A stretch of DNA of 64,000 nucleotides from Agromyces sp. S2-1-8. GTDB lineage: Bacteria; Actinomycetota; Actinomycetes; Actinomycetales; Microbacteriaceae. The notes beneath the pieces are model-generated. The model worked only from the letters and a program-made list of their open reading frames with translations. It was not told the origin of the DNA and searched no databases. The translations under genes were made by a program, and so were the position numbers. The DNA is taken from NCBI RefSeq assembly GCF_021129215.1, contig NZ_JAJOLP010000001.1:3410001-3474000 (forward strand), given 5' to 3'. Shown piece after piece: positions 40,524 to 49,409 of the stretch (the first letter of the stretch is position 1; every line of letters starts with the position of its first letter).

Positions 40524-42181
40524 TCGCCCACCACGACGAGGTCTCCCTCCTCGAGATCGCCCACCACCTCGACGAACCCCTCGGCGGCGAGGCCCGTCTC
40601 GACCTCGACGAGACGGGTCTCGGCGTCGGCGCCGGAGCTCGGGGCACCGTCACCGTCGACGAGCACCTCGACCCGCGACTCGCCGCCGGGGCCGGCCGTG
40701 AGCGCCGCGAGCGGCACCGCGAGGACCTCGCCGTCGGTCGCGCCGATCGAGATCTTGACCCGTACGTTCTGACCGCGCAGGGCCTGCACCTGCGCGTCGG
40801 TCGGCTTCACGGGCGCGAGCACGACGTCGTAGCGCGGGCCCGACTCGGCGGCGTCGCCGCCCGCGGCCTCGCGCGGCGCGACCGAGGTGATCGTCGCCTG
40901 CAGCTCGGATCCATCGGGAACCGCGAGCGTCGCGACATCGCCGACCTTCAGGAGCTCGGCGTCGCTCTCGGCCGCCGATGCCTCGATCGCGAGGGTCGCG
41001 CCCGAGACGAGCATGGCCGCGCTCTCGACGATCGAGCCGCGCTCGACCATGACCTCGTCGACCCGCCGGGGCAGCTCGTCGAGGTAGAGCACCTCGCTCA
41101 CCGGCAGGAAGGCGAGCGTGCCGGTCTCGGCCTCGGCGAGGAGTTCCTGCGCGTCGCCGAGCTGCGCCCGGGCGGACTCGAGCGCTGCGCGCTCGGCCGC
41201 GGTGTCGCGCGGCGCGAGCGCGGCGTCGCGCTCGACCCGAGCGAGCTTCAGCGCGTCCTCGGCCTCCGCGACGGCGTTCGCATCACCCGACGCCTTCGCG
41301 GCGGCGAGCGCCCGCTCGGCCGAGCGAACGGCGTTGTCGAGCTGCACGCGTTCGACGGCACTGGGGCCTCCGCCCGCCTCGGCGAGCGCGCGCTCCGCGG
41401 AGGAGACCTGGTCCTCGGCTGCGGTCACGCCGTCGCGCGCGGCGCGCACCGCATCGTCGGTGCCCTCGGGCGCCTCGGGCAGCGGGTAGCCGACCCGTTC
41501 GTAGAGCGCTGCGACGGCGTCGGCGGTCGCGGAGTCGAACACGTTCGAGGCGACGTCGCCCGGGTCGAGGCCGATCGCCCGCAGCGATTGCTTCAGCTGG
41601 ATCACGTCGGGGCCCGAGAGCCCGGCCCTGAGCGTCCGGTATGCGGGCAGTTCACCCGGAAGCACGATCACCGGCCGGCCCGTGACCTCGAGCGCGACCG
41701 ACGCCGGCCCGAGCGTCGCACCGACTTCGGGCACGCGCCCGGTGACGACCGCGGGTCCCCCGAGCTCACCCGTCTCGAGCTTCACCTCGACCGAGTCGGC
41801 GAACGCCGCGTCACCGCGGATCGTCACGTCGTTCGAGAGCGTGCGCGACTCGACAGGCACCGTGATCGGTCCGGCGTCGGGCGCCGCGGCGTCGGCGGCG
41901 GCTTGCCCCGGCGACACGATGACGAAGCTCAGCCCCACACCGGCCGCGAGCGAGACCACCGCCACGGCGGCGAGCACCCACAGCACGCGGTTGCCGCGCA
42001 GCACCCGCCGCCAGCCCTGCACGGCGGGGTCGGCGGCCGGGTCTTCGGTCGGTGCGGGTTCGGCGGATGCGGGTTCGATCTCGAGCCCGTATTCGGCCTC
42101 CGTCAGGAGTTCGGCGCGCGATGTCTCGGGGTCGATGATCGCGTCGAAGCCGTCGCCGGCGACCCCGTCGCGGTCGGTCAC
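40520..42181 (-). CDS. HlyD/MacA-like adaptor with peptidoglycan-binding domain
   Basis: 553 aa. About 60 acidic cytoplasmic residues, one membrane segment (near 63-87), a beta-barrel half, a peptidoglycan-binding-like segment (LRAGLSGPDVIQLKQSLRAIGLDP near 160-200) and a coiled coil rich in Ala/Glu (about 215-320). The C-terminal barrel repeats end with GDLEEGDLVVVGE. This is the Gram-positive form of a MacA-type adaptor, anchoring a MacB exporter to the wall. GTG 42181 overlaps the lipoprotein stop as GTGA, and its own stop overlaps the ATPase start as ATGA. Confidence 0.87.
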   Translation of the reverse strand: MTDRDGVAGDGFDAIIDPETSRAELLTEAEYGLEIEPASAEPAPTEDPAADPAVQGWRRVLRGNRVLWVLAAVAVVSLAAGVGLSFVIVSPGQAAADAAAPDAGPITVPVESRTLSNDVTIRGDAAFADSVEVKLETGELGGPAVVTGRVPEVGATLGPASVALEVTGRPVIVLPGELPAYRTLRAGLSGPDVIQLKQSLRAIGLDPGDVASNVFDSATADAVAALYERVGYPLPEAPEGTDDAVRAARDGVTAAEDQVSSAERALAEAGGGPSAVERVQLDNAVRSAERALAAAKASGDANAVAEAEDALKLARVERDAALAPRDTAAERAALESARAQLGDAQELLAEAETGTLAFLPVSEVLYLDELPRRVDEVMVERGSIVESAAMLVSGATLAIEASAAESDAELLKVGDVATLAVPDGSELQATITSVAPREAAGGDAAESGPRYDVVLAPVKPTDAQVQALRGQNVRVKISIGATDGEVLAVPLAALTAGPGGESRVEVLVDGDGAPSSGADAETRLVEVETGLAAEGFVEVVGDLEEGDLVVVGE

Positions 42182-43167
42182 TCCTCGCCCTTGCCGTACG
42201 CGGCCACGAGCTCCTCGAGCTCGGCCTCGTGGTCCTCGATGAACTGCTCCTCGAGTGCGAACTGCGCGGCGAGCTGCTTGTCCTGGTAGTCGAGCTTCTC
42301 CGCGCAGCGGAAGTCGGCGAGTGCGACGTCGATCTCCTGCTGCTTGAGCTCGGCGAGCGTCTCGGCGCTCGGCTCCTCGTACGTCTGGCCGTCGTCGCCG
42401 ACCTCGTAGAGGGCGTTCTGGGCCTCCATGATCGAGTTCTGCGCGTCGCTGCGCGTCGTGAAGTCGGGATACTCGGCGTCGGCCATGCACTCGGCCCACT
42501 TCTCGTCGAGCGCGATCATGTCGGGCTGCTTCGCGGTGCTCTCCCACAGCTTGCCCATCGCCTCGTTGAGGTCGGCGAACTGCTCGTCCTCCCAGTAGTT
42601 GTCGCCGTTGATCTCATGCTGGGCGGCGCCCTCGCAGCCCGCTTCCTCCCACTTGTACTCGTAGGAGCCGTCCTCGCCGATCTCCTCCTCGCTCGGCGGC
42701 ACGCCGTAGAGCGTCGCCCAGTAGGCCTCCTGCTCGCTGGGCGAGAGCGTCTCGACGTACGGCTGGTTCGGGTCGACGAACTCCTCGGCCTCCTCCTGCT
42801 GCTGCTCCATCTCCTCCTGGGTCTGGACCATGCCCCAGCCATTGGACGCGACCCACTCCTCGGTCTCGCGTTCGGCCATCTCGTCTTCGCCCATGATCGA
42901 CATGCCCTGCGACTGGTCGACGGGCACGTACTCGAATCCCTCCCCGGCCATGCACTCGGCCTTGAGCTCCTCGGTCTTCTTCGCGTCCGCGATCGCGCGT
43001 TCCTCGGTCCATTCGCCGTTGACCGCCTCGAGGTACTTCGTGAGGGGGCTGTCCTCGTATGAGAGCTCGCCTCCTCCGCCTCCGGCGGGACCTGCGGTGC
43101 AGGCGGCGAGCATGAGGACGGCTGCCGAGGCGGCGATGAGGCCGGCGACGGGTCGGCGAGCGGGCAC
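42178..43167 (-). CDS. Secreted acidic lipoprotein heading the MacB export operon
   Basis: 329 aa. Signal peptide VPARRPVAGLIAASAAVLMLAAC (landmarks RR, hydrophobic core, lipobox LAAC with Cys near 24). The mature protein is very acidic and rich in Glu, Gln, Trp and Tyr, with segments such as TQEEMEQQQEEAEEF and EYKWEEAGCEGAAQ, and several Cys residues. I do not recognise a family. GTG 43167 follows GAAGGAG at a good distance. First gene of a four-gene operon with the adaptor, ATPase and permease, so it could be an exported client or a substrate-capture component. Confidence 0.82.
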   Translation of the reverse strand: MPARRPVAGLIAASAAVLMLAACTAGPAGGGGGELSYEDSPLTKYLEAVNGEWTEERAIADAKKTEELKAECMAGEGFEYVPVDQSQGMSIMGEDEMAERETEEWVASNGWGMVQTQEEMEQQQEEAEEFVDPNQPYVETLSPSEQEAYWATLYGVPPSEEEIGEDGSYEYKWEEAGCEGAAQHEINGDNYWEDEQFADLNEAMGKLWESTAKQPDMIALDEKWAECMADAEYPDFTTRSDAQNSIMEAQNALYEVGDDGQTYEEPSAETLAELKQQEIDVALADFRCAEKLDYQDKQLAAQFALEEQFIEDHEAELEELVAAYGKGEE

Positions 43168-43375
43168 GGGAACTCCTTCGGGTCGGTGGGCGGTGCGTGG
43201 CCTCGCATCGCGTCGACCGGTCGGGGGCCCGGTGCGCCGGCAGGGCGGCCTGCTCGGGAGCCTAGCGGGGCCCCGCGCCAGGGCGCCATCCTCCGCACGG
43301 ATGATTCGGGGTCGACTCAGGGAGATCCCCGACCGTGGCGCGGCTCCGTCACCGAGGGCCGCGTGCGGGGTCGGC

Positions 43376-44362
43376 TCACTCCCCCGGGTACACGAGCCCG
43401 ATCTGGGTGCGGATGCGGTCGAGCGTGCCCATGATCGCGACGCTCTCGCGCGTCGGCAGGATGTCGCCGCCGTCGAGGCGGCCCTCGGCGACGCAGCGTT
43501 CGAGCGCCGCGGCCTGGTACTGCATGCCGCGCCCATCGACCTGCGAGACGTACTCCTCGATGACCTCGCCGTCGGCGCGCACCACCCGGAAGGTCGTCGG
43601 CGAGTACCAGACCGTGTCGATGTCGATCCGGGCCTCCGAGCCGAGCACGACGGCGGTGTTCGGTCCCTGCGTGTTCGAGGCCGAGAACGTCGACGCCATG
43701 CGCCCGCCCTCGTACCCGAAGACGGCCGACACCTGTGCGTCGGCGCCGGTCGGCTTGAACGTCGCCGTCGCCGTGATCTCGGCGGGCTCGCCGAACAGGT
43801 CCCACGCGAAGGAGATCGGATAGATGCCGAGGTCGAGCAGCGCGCCGCCGCCCAGTTCCAGCGCGTTCAGCCGGTGCAGCGGGTCCTCGGAGAGCAGCTG
43901 CGTGTGGTCGGCGATGAGGCCGCGGACCTCGCCGAGCACGCCCGCCTCGATGAGCTCGCGGATCCGCACCATGTGCGGCAGGTACCTCGTCCACATCGCC
44001 TCGAGCGCGACTCGGCCGTTCGCCTCGGCGGCGTCGGCGATGCGACGCGCCTCGCCCTCGTTGAGCGTGAACGCCTTCTCGACGAGCACGTGCTTGCCCG
44101 CCTCGAGCGCGCGCACCGCGTTCTCGGCGTGCATGGGGTGCGGGGTCGCGACGTACACCACGTCGACCTCGGAGTCGTTCACGAGCGATTCGTAGCTGTC
44201 GTGCACGCGTTCGATCTCGAACTCGTCGGCGAATCGAGCGGCGGATGCCTCGGAGCGCGAGCCCACGGCCCGCACGTCGAAGCCGTGGCGGCGCAGATCG
44301 TTCGTGAACATGCGGGCGATGCCGCCCGTCGCGAGAATGCCCCAGCGCAGAGGTTCGGTCAT
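43376..44362 (-). CDS. Gfo/Idh/MocA-family oxidoreductase
   Basis: 328 aa. N-terminal Rossmann fold with WGILATGGIARMF (near 7), the EKA motif VLVEKAFTLN (near 94) and the C-terminal alpha/beta domain, including LELGGGALLDLGIYPISFAWDLFG (quoted as its landmark GGGALLDLGIYP near 175). The family uses NAD(P) to oxidise or reduce sugars and cyclitols; the bound substrate is not clear. The closest pattern is the dihydrodiol dehydrogenase/xylose-NADP type. ATG 44362. It is followed by the lipoprotein gene after 208 bases with a likely independent promoter (TAGGCT on the minus strand near 43259). Confidence 0.88.
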   Translation of the reverse strand: MTEPLRWGILATGGIARMFTNDLRRHGFDVRAVGSRSEASAARFADEFEIERVHDSYESLVNDSEVDVVYVATPHPMHAENAVRALEAGKHVLVEKAFTLNEGEARRIADAAEANGRVALEAMWTRYLPHMVRIRELIEAGVLGEVRGLIADHTQLLSEDPLHRLNALELGGGALLDLGIYPISFAWDLFGEPAEITATATFKPTGADAQVSAVFGYEGGRMASTFSASNTQGPNTAVVLGSEARIDIDTVWYSPTTFRVVRADGEVIEEYVSQVDGRGMQYQAAALERCVAEGRLDGGDILPTRESVAIMGTLDRIRTQIGLVYPGE

Positions 44363-44509
44363 GCGCTCAACACTATTGCCGCGACGGCACGTCCGCCGAC
44401 CGGGTGTTCGAGCGACATCGCGAAACGGCGGGCGCGAGGATGCGGGCACGTTGCGCACCCCCTGATCTGGGAGATGCGGAATGCTCACCTTCGCGCCTAG
44501 CGTTGGTCC

Positions 44510-45343
44510 ATGAACGCGCCTTCCCCCCGGCCGAATCGACGCGGCATCCTCGCCGCCCTGATCGCCTCCGCCCTCCTCGCGATCCCGATGGGATTCGCGT
44601 CGCCCTCGCAGGCGGCACCCCCGGCGCTCCCGATCGCGAAGTACGTCGCCCTCGGCGATTCCATCGCCGCAGGGCAGGGCGCGGGTGTCCCACTCGATTC
44701 GTGCCTGCGCACCGGCGCGGGCTACGCGAACCTGCTCGACGACCAGCCCCGGATCAACCTGTTGCGCAACGCCGGCTGCAGCGGCGCCTCGATCACCGAT
44801 GTCGTCGAGCAACAGCTCGGCCAGCTCAACCAGGGCACGACGCTCGTCACCATCACCGCCGGCGCCGGCGACCTCGAGATCGGAGCCGTCTACGCCGCGT
44901 GCGTGCCGGACCCGCAGACGCCCGCGTGCGCGGCCGCCTACGGCGCGGCGCAGCAGGTGCTCGCCTCGGGCGTCATCGGCCCCCGGATGGCGGCGCTCAT
45001 CGCCGCGGCGCACGAACGCGCGCCACGTGCGCAGATCCTCGTCACCGGCTATCCGGTCCCCTTCGACCTCGCGGTCCCGGGCTTCCCGACCGCGATCGAC
45101 CAGGCCGTGATCGCACTCAACGGATTCGTCGGCGGAGCGGCGACGGGTGCCGCCGCGAGCGGTGCGCCCGTCTCGTTCGTGCCGGTCGCCGAGGCGTTCG
45201 CCGGGCACGGGGCCGCTTCGGGCCCAGCGGCCTGGATCGGTGCAGACCCGGCCGACCCGGTCACGTTCCTCCATCCGAACGCGGCGGGCTACGACGCCTA
45301 CGCGGAACTCCTGCACAGCGCGTACCTGGAGTCGGCATCATGA
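44510..45343 (+). CDS. Secreted SGNH hydrolase with altered block III
   Basis: 277 aa. Signal peptide with an RR and hydrophobic stretch (residues 8-35). Block I GDSIAAGQG gives nucleophile Ser51 and the catalytic His is in FLHPNAAGY near the C-terminus. At block III, where SGNH enzymes have G-x-N-D, this protein has GAGD (118-121), so the oxyanion-hole Asn is missing. It may be catalytically weak or bind without hydrolysis. A TAGCGT -10 (44498-44503) is 6 bases before the ATG, so the mRNA is probably leaderless. Overlaps the next SGNH gene by ATGA. Confidence 0.85.
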   Translation: MNAPSPRPNRRGILAALIASALLAIPMGFASPSQAAPPALPIAKYVALGDSIAAGQGAGVPLDSCLRTGAGYANLLDDQPRINLLRNAGCSGASITDVVEQQLGQLNQGTTLVTITAGAGDLEIGAVYAACVPDPQTPACAAAYGAAQQVLASGVIGPRMAALIAAAHERAPRAQILVTGYPVPFDLAVPGFPTAIDQAVIALNGFVGGAATGAAASGAPVSFVPVAEAFAGHGAASGPAAWIGADPADPVTFLHPNAAGYDAYAELLHSAYLESAS

Positions 45344-46161
45344 ACGCCCGCCGGAACTTCGCCGCCGCAGCAGCTGCGGTCGTCGTCGCCGCGCTCGCGC
45401 TGGCGGGCGCGTCGCCCGCGTTCGCGGCGAAGGGCGGCGGCAAGCCCGGGGGCGGCGGCACGACGGCCGAGCTCACGTATGCGGCGCTCGGGGACTCGTT
45501 CGCCGCGGGCCAGGGCGGCGGCAGCTACCTCGACACGACCTGCTATCGCAGCAGCAACAGCTACCCGAGGCGCCTCGATGCGGAGCGCAAGCTCAAGCTC
45601 ACCGCGTTCCCCGCGTGCTCGGGCGCCTCGACGATCGAGGTGGCCGCCGGGCAGATCGCCGCGATCCCGGCCGGCACGAAGCGCGTGACGCTGACCGTCG
45701 GCGGAAACGACCTCGGGTTCTCGAGCATCATGCAGAACTGCTTCGTGCTCATCTCGAACAGCACCTGCCAGTCGCAGCTCACCGCGGCGGAGGGCAAGGT
45801 CGCCGACGGCACCATCGCCGCCCGGGTCGCGAGCGTCATCGCCCAGATCAAGCCGCGGCTCGCCGCCGACGGCAAGATCGTGCTCGCCGGGTACCCGAAG
45901 CTCTTCAACGAGCCGTCGAGCTACGCGTACGCCGCCCGCGTCAACGCCGACACCGTCTTGCTGAACGACGTGCTGGAGGCGACCGCGGTCGCCAACGGCG
46001 CGGGCTTCGTCGACGTCGAGGCCGCCTTCGCGGGGCACGGCATCGGCAGCTCCTCACCATGGATCAACAGCTTCAGCTGGTTCAACACGACAGCGGCGTT
46101 CCACCCGAACTCGACCGGGTACGCGAACTACGCGACGCTCGTGAAGCCGGCGCTCGGCTGA
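45340..46161 (+). CDS. Secreted SGNH/GDSL hydrolase
   Basis: 273 aa. Signal peptide ending AFAA (near 30) and a Gly/Lys-rich linker. All SGNH blocks are intact: GDSFAAGQG (Ser53), SGAS, GGND (121-124) and FHPNSTGY (catalytic Asp/His near the end). Paired Cys residues (CYRSS, PACSG, NCFVLISNSTC) suggest disulfides. Family members release acyl groups from lipids, polysaccharides or wall polymers outside the cell. It overlaps the upstream SGNH paralogue by 4 bases; the pair is a tandem duplication in which this copy kept the catalytic set. Confidence 0.9.
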   Translation: MNARRNFAAAAAAVVVAALALAGASPAFAAKGGGKPGGGGTTAELTYAALGDSFAAGQGGGSYLDTTCYRSSNSYPRRLDAERKLKLTAFPACSGASTIEVAAGQIAAIPAGTKRVTLTVGGNDLGFSSIMQNCFVLISNSTCQSQLTAAEGKVADGTIAARVASVIAQIKPRLAADGKIVLAGYPKLFNEPSSYAYAARVNADTVLLNDVLEATAVANGAGFVDVEAAFAGHGIGSSSPWINSFSWFNTTAAFHPNSTGYANYATLVKPALG

Positions 46162-46192
46162 CGACACTCCCGCTGCCTCCCGCGGGAGAGCG

Positions 46193-46221
46193 CGATGGGC
46201 CCGGTGAAACCGGGCCCATCG
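46193..46221 (+). terminator. 12-bp hairpin after the SGNH hydrolases
   Basis: CGATGGGCCCGG (46193-46204) pairs perfectly with CCGGGCCCATCG (46210-46221) around a 5-base loop TGAAA, 31 bases past the stop. Confidence 0.8.
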
Positions 46222-46315
46222 TGCGCGACGCCCCATCCCCGACGTGGGCGCCGACGTCTGCGAGGCGTGCGCGCCGACCTCGGCGTCCGCGCTCGCGCAC
46301 ACCCCGCGAAACGCC

Positions 46316-46341
46316 GAAGGCCCCGGCGAACCGGGGCCTTC
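46316..46341 (-). terminator. Hairpin downstream of tRNA-Thr
   Basis: GAAGGCCCCGG (46316-46326) pairs with CCGGGGCCTTC (46331-46341) around a CGAA loop, starting 4 bases past the tRNA 3' end (minus strand). Confidence 0.8.
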
Positions 46342-46344
46342 GAA

Positions 46345-46420
46345 TGGAGCCGCCTGTGGGAATCGAACCCACGACCTTCTCATTACGAGTGAGACGCTCT
46401 GCCGACTGAGCTAAGGCGGC
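46345..46420 (-). tRNA. tRNA-Thr (anticodon CGT)
   Basis: 76 nt including encoded CCA. Acceptor GCCGCCT pairs with AGGCGGC, the T-arm carries GGTTCGATTCC, and the anticodon stem TCTCA/TGAGA closes the loop CTCGTAA, giving anticodon CGT for codon ACG. A -10 (TAGTAT on the minus strand, 46464-46469) lies about 44 bases upstream. Confidence 0.96.
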
Positions 46421-46564
46421 GTGACCCGCGTCGCGCGAAGCGCACCGCGTGGCACGAGAGACAATACTAGCGGATGCTCCGGGGTGCGAATGACCACGCT
46501 CGGCGTTCGGCGACGCGTATGCCTCGGGCCGGGCGACGGCGCGTTCGCCGACGCGTCGAACCGC

Positions 46565-48148
46565 TCAGCACTTCGGATCGCTCGAGGGCACGGTGCCGTC
46601 GATGAAGTACGACTCGACCGCGTCGTCGACGCAGGCGTTCGACTTGTTGTAGGCCGTGTGCCCTTCGCCGTCATAACTGACGAGCACGCCGGAGTCGAGC
46701 TGGTCGGCGAGCGAGACGGCCCACTCGTACGGCGTCGCCGGGTCGCCGGTCGTGCCGACGACCAAGATGGGATCGGCGCCCTCGGCGTGCAGTTGGGCGG
46801 GTTCTCGCTTCGCCTCGTGCGGCCAGTTTCCGCAGGACAGGTCGCCGAAGCCCATGTACGGTCCGAAGGTCGGCGCCGCGTCGGCGATCTCGGCCGCCCG
46901 CTCGCGCATCACCGCGACATCGGACTGCGACGGGTAGTCGAGGCAGTTGATCGAACGGAACGCCTCGGTCGAGTTGTCGAGGTAGGTGCCGTCGGGGTCG
47001 CGCCCGTTGTACGCATCGGCATAGGCGAGCGCAGGGTCGCCGTCGCCGAACATCGTCGCGTCGAACAGGTCGTCGAGGTACCCCCACATGTCGGGGCTGT
47101 AGAGCGGGTAGATGATCGCGGTGACGAGCGTGTCGGCGCCCACGGTGCGACCGTCGCTGCCCCGCAACGGACTGGCGTCGACCGAGGCGACGAGGCGCCC
47201 GACCTGATCGCGGGCCTCGTCGAGGGTGCCGTCGAACGGGCAGCCGTCGCGTACGAGGCAGTCCTCGAGGTAGGCGTCGAACGCGCCCTCGAACCCGACC
47301 GCCTGCGCCTTCGACACCTCGTAGTCGCTCGACGACGGGTCGAGTGCCCCGTCGAGCACGAGCCGGCCGACCTTCTCGGGGTACAGGTCGGCATAGGTCG
47401 CCCCGAGGAACGTGCCGTACGAGTACCCGAGGTAGTTGAGCTTCTCGTCGCCGAGCACCGCCCGCAGCAGGTCGAGGTCGCGCGCCGCGCTCACCGTGTC
47501 GACGTTCGCGAGCAGGTCGCCGGTGTTCTCGGCGCAGGCTTCGCCGAAGTCGGCGTTCGCGTCGCCCACCGCGGCGATCCACTCGTCGCTGCCCCGCTCG
47601 GCCGGCTGCACGCCGTAGAGGTACTCGTCCATCTGGGCGGGCTCGTAGCACGTCACCGGGGTCGACCGCCCGACTCCGCGCGGGTCGAACCCGACGATGT
47701 CGAAGCGCTCCTGGAGCGGCTGCCCGACGGCGTAGTCGAGCGAGTCGTGCACGAAGTCGTAACCGGAGCCGCCCGGCCCGCCGGGGTTCACGAGCAGCGA
47801 GCCCAGCCGGTCGCCGCTCGCGACCCGCCGCACGAGGGCGAGGTCGATCTCGCCCGCCGACGGGTCGCTCCAGTCGAGCGGCGCCTTCGCGGTCGCGCAG
47901 CCGAGCCCGTCGCCGCAGCGCTCCCACTCGAGCACCTGCGTGTAGAACGGCTCGAGCTCGGCCGGGACGTGCTCTCCGGTCGGCGTCGAGACGGGCTGCG
48001 GCCGCTCGAGGAGCGAGGGCATGCACCCCGTCAGCGCCAGCACCGCGACGAGGGCGGCGGCGATGGCCGCGCCACGCCGGCCACGAGGCATCCGCATGTT
48101 CGGGAACCGGGCGCCGCGGCCCGACGTGCTGATGGTCGTGTCGGTCAT
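46565..48148 (-). CDS. Secreted alpha/beta-hydrolase lipoprotein, tripeptidyl-aminopeptidase (TAP) type
   Basis: 527 aa. The N-terminus carries an Arg-rich stretch, a hydrophobic core and a lipobox LTGC (Cys near 42), so it is a membrane-anchored exoprotein. The oxyanion loop is NPGGPGGSG (near 120), the nucleophile is in GYSYGTFLG (near 232), the acid in TTGDPATPYE and the His in GEGHTAYN near the C-terminus. These match secreted tripeptidyl aminopeptidases of Actinobacteria, with the C-terminal TAP-like domain. The ATG at 48148 overlaps the holB stop by 4 bases; internal starts (MRMPRG or MPRG) before the signal core are possible. Confidence 0.88.
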   Translation of the reverse strand: MTDTTISTSGRGARFPNMRMPRGRRGAAIAAALVAVLALTGCMPSLLERPQPVSTPTGEHVPAELEPFYTQVLEWERCGDGLGCATAKAPLDWSDPSAGEIDLALVRRVASGDRLGSLLVNPGGPGGSGYDFVHDSLDYAVGQPLQERFDIVGFDPRGVGRSTPVTCYEPAQMDEYLYGVQPAERGSDEWIAAVGDANADFGEACAENTGDLLANVDTVSAARDLDLLRAVLGDEKLNYLGYSYGTFLGATYADLYPEKVGRLVLDGALDPSSSDYEVSKAQAVGFEGAFDAYLEDCLVRDGCPFDGTLDEARDQVGRLVASVDASPLRGSDGRTVGADTLVTAIIYPLYSPDMWGYLDDLFDATMFGDGDPALAYADAYNGRDPDGTYLDNSTEAFRSINCLDYPSQSDVAVMRERAAEIADAAPTFGPYMGFGDLSCGNWPHEAKREPAQLHAEGADPILVVGTTGDPATPYEWAVSLADQLDSGVLVSYDGEGHTAYNKSNACVDDAVESYFIDGTVPSSDPKC

Positions 48149-49374
48149 GCGGCCCTTCGGGTCTCTGGGGGGCGCACGGCCGAGACCAGCATGGCCTCGA
48201 GCGCGAGCGCGGGCTGGACGTTGCCCTCGATGCGGGTACGCGCGGTCTGGATCGCGTCGAGCGTGGCGAGCGTGCCCGCGGGCGACGCCTGTTCGGCGGC
48301 GTGCTCGAGCCTCGGCAGGAGTTCGCGGTTGACGAGCTCGACGTCGGCGCCGAGCTGGATCAGCAGGATGTCGCGGTAGAGCGAGGAGAGATCGACGAGG
48401 ATGCGGTCGATGCCGTCGCGCAGGCTGCGGGTCGCCCGACGCTTCTGATCGTCTTCGAGGGCCTTCAACTGCGGACGGAGCGCGGGCGGCACGGCCTGCC
48501 CCGGCGCGATGCCGAGCGAGTGCAGCGCGTGCTCGCGCTCTTCGGCGTCGCGCAGCTCGGTGATCGCCTTCGCGTCGTCGCCGGCGATCTCGAGGAACCG
48601 CGCGGCGGTCATCACCGCGCCGGCCGTCGACTTCACGTCGAGCGCGAGCTCGAGGGTCTCGGAGCGCCGGGCGCGCGCATCGTGGTCGGTCGCGAGGCGG
48701 TGCGCCATGCCGATGTGGCTCTGCGCCTCGCGAGCAGCGCGCTCGGCGAGCCCGGCGTCGACGCCGTCGCGACGCACGAGCAGGGCCGCGACGTCGGTGA
48801 CGCTGGGCACCTGCAGCCGCACGGAGCGCACGCGCGACCGGATCGTCGGGATGAGGTCGGCCTCGCTCGGCGCGCACAGGATCCATACCGTGCGCTCCGG
48901 CGGCTCCTCGAGCTCTTTCAGCAGGAAGTTCGACGTGTGCTCGGTCATGCGGTCGGCGTCTTCGACGATGATGACGCGGTGCCGCCCGATCGACGGCGCG
49001 TAGTGCGAACGCTTGACGATGTCGCGCACGTCGTCGCGCTTGATGATGACGCCCTCGGTCGCGAGCACGTGCAGGTCGGGATGGCTTCGCGCGTCGACCT
49101 GGATCCGCGTCGCCTCGTCGCCGTCGGGCGCACCCGAGATGAGCGCCGTCGCGAAGGCGTAGGCGAGGTTCGACCGGCCGGAGCCCGGGGGGCCTGTGAT
49201 GAGCCACGAGTGGGTCATCTGCTGCGACGGGCCTGCCGTCGGGGCCGTCGCCGCATCGTCGTCGACGCCGCGCGTCGGGGCGGATGCCTCGGGTCGGGCG
49301 CCGGCGGCCTCCGCGGCCGCTCGGAACACGGCGATCGCCGCGTCCTGGCCGGTCAGCTCGCTCCACACGCTCAC
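48145..49374 (-). CDS. holB: DNA polymerase III delta' subunit
   Basis: 409 aa clamp-loader AAA+ subunit. The P-loop is GPPGSGRSN (near 61), with Arg in place of Lys, as expected for the non-ATPase delta' subunit. EDADRMTEHTSNFLLKELEEPP (landmark SNFLLKELEEPP near 150) is the family signature, followed by SRVRSVRL. An extra Ala/Thr-rich segment with a dispersed element (ARPEAS) lies before the P-loop. GTG 49374. It follows tmk after 35 bases in a topA-tmk-holB operon conserved in Actinobacteria and overlaps the peptidase gene by 4. Confidence 0.93.
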   Translation of the reverse strand: MSVWSELTGQDAAIAVFRAAAEAAGARPEASAPTRGVDDDAATAPTAGPSQQMTHSWLITGPPGSGRSNLAYAFATALISGAPDGDEATRIQVDARSHPDLHVLATEGVIIKRDDVRDIVKRSHYAPSIGRHRVIIVEDADRMTEHTSNFLLKELEEPPERTVWILCAPSEADLIPTIRSRVRSVRLQVPSVTDVAALLVRRDGVDAGLAERAAREAQSHIGMAHRLATDHDARARRSETLELALDVKSTAGAVMTAARFLEIAGDDAKAITELRDAEEREHALHSLGIAPGQAVPPALRPQLKALEDDQKRRATRSLRDGIDRILVDLSSLYRDILLIQLGADVELVNRELLPRLEHAAEQASPAGTLATLDAIQTARTRIEGNVQPALALEAMLVSAVRPPETRRAA

Positions 49375-49409
49375 GGGATCCACGCTACCTTCCGCCGCCG
49401 ACGGCGGAC

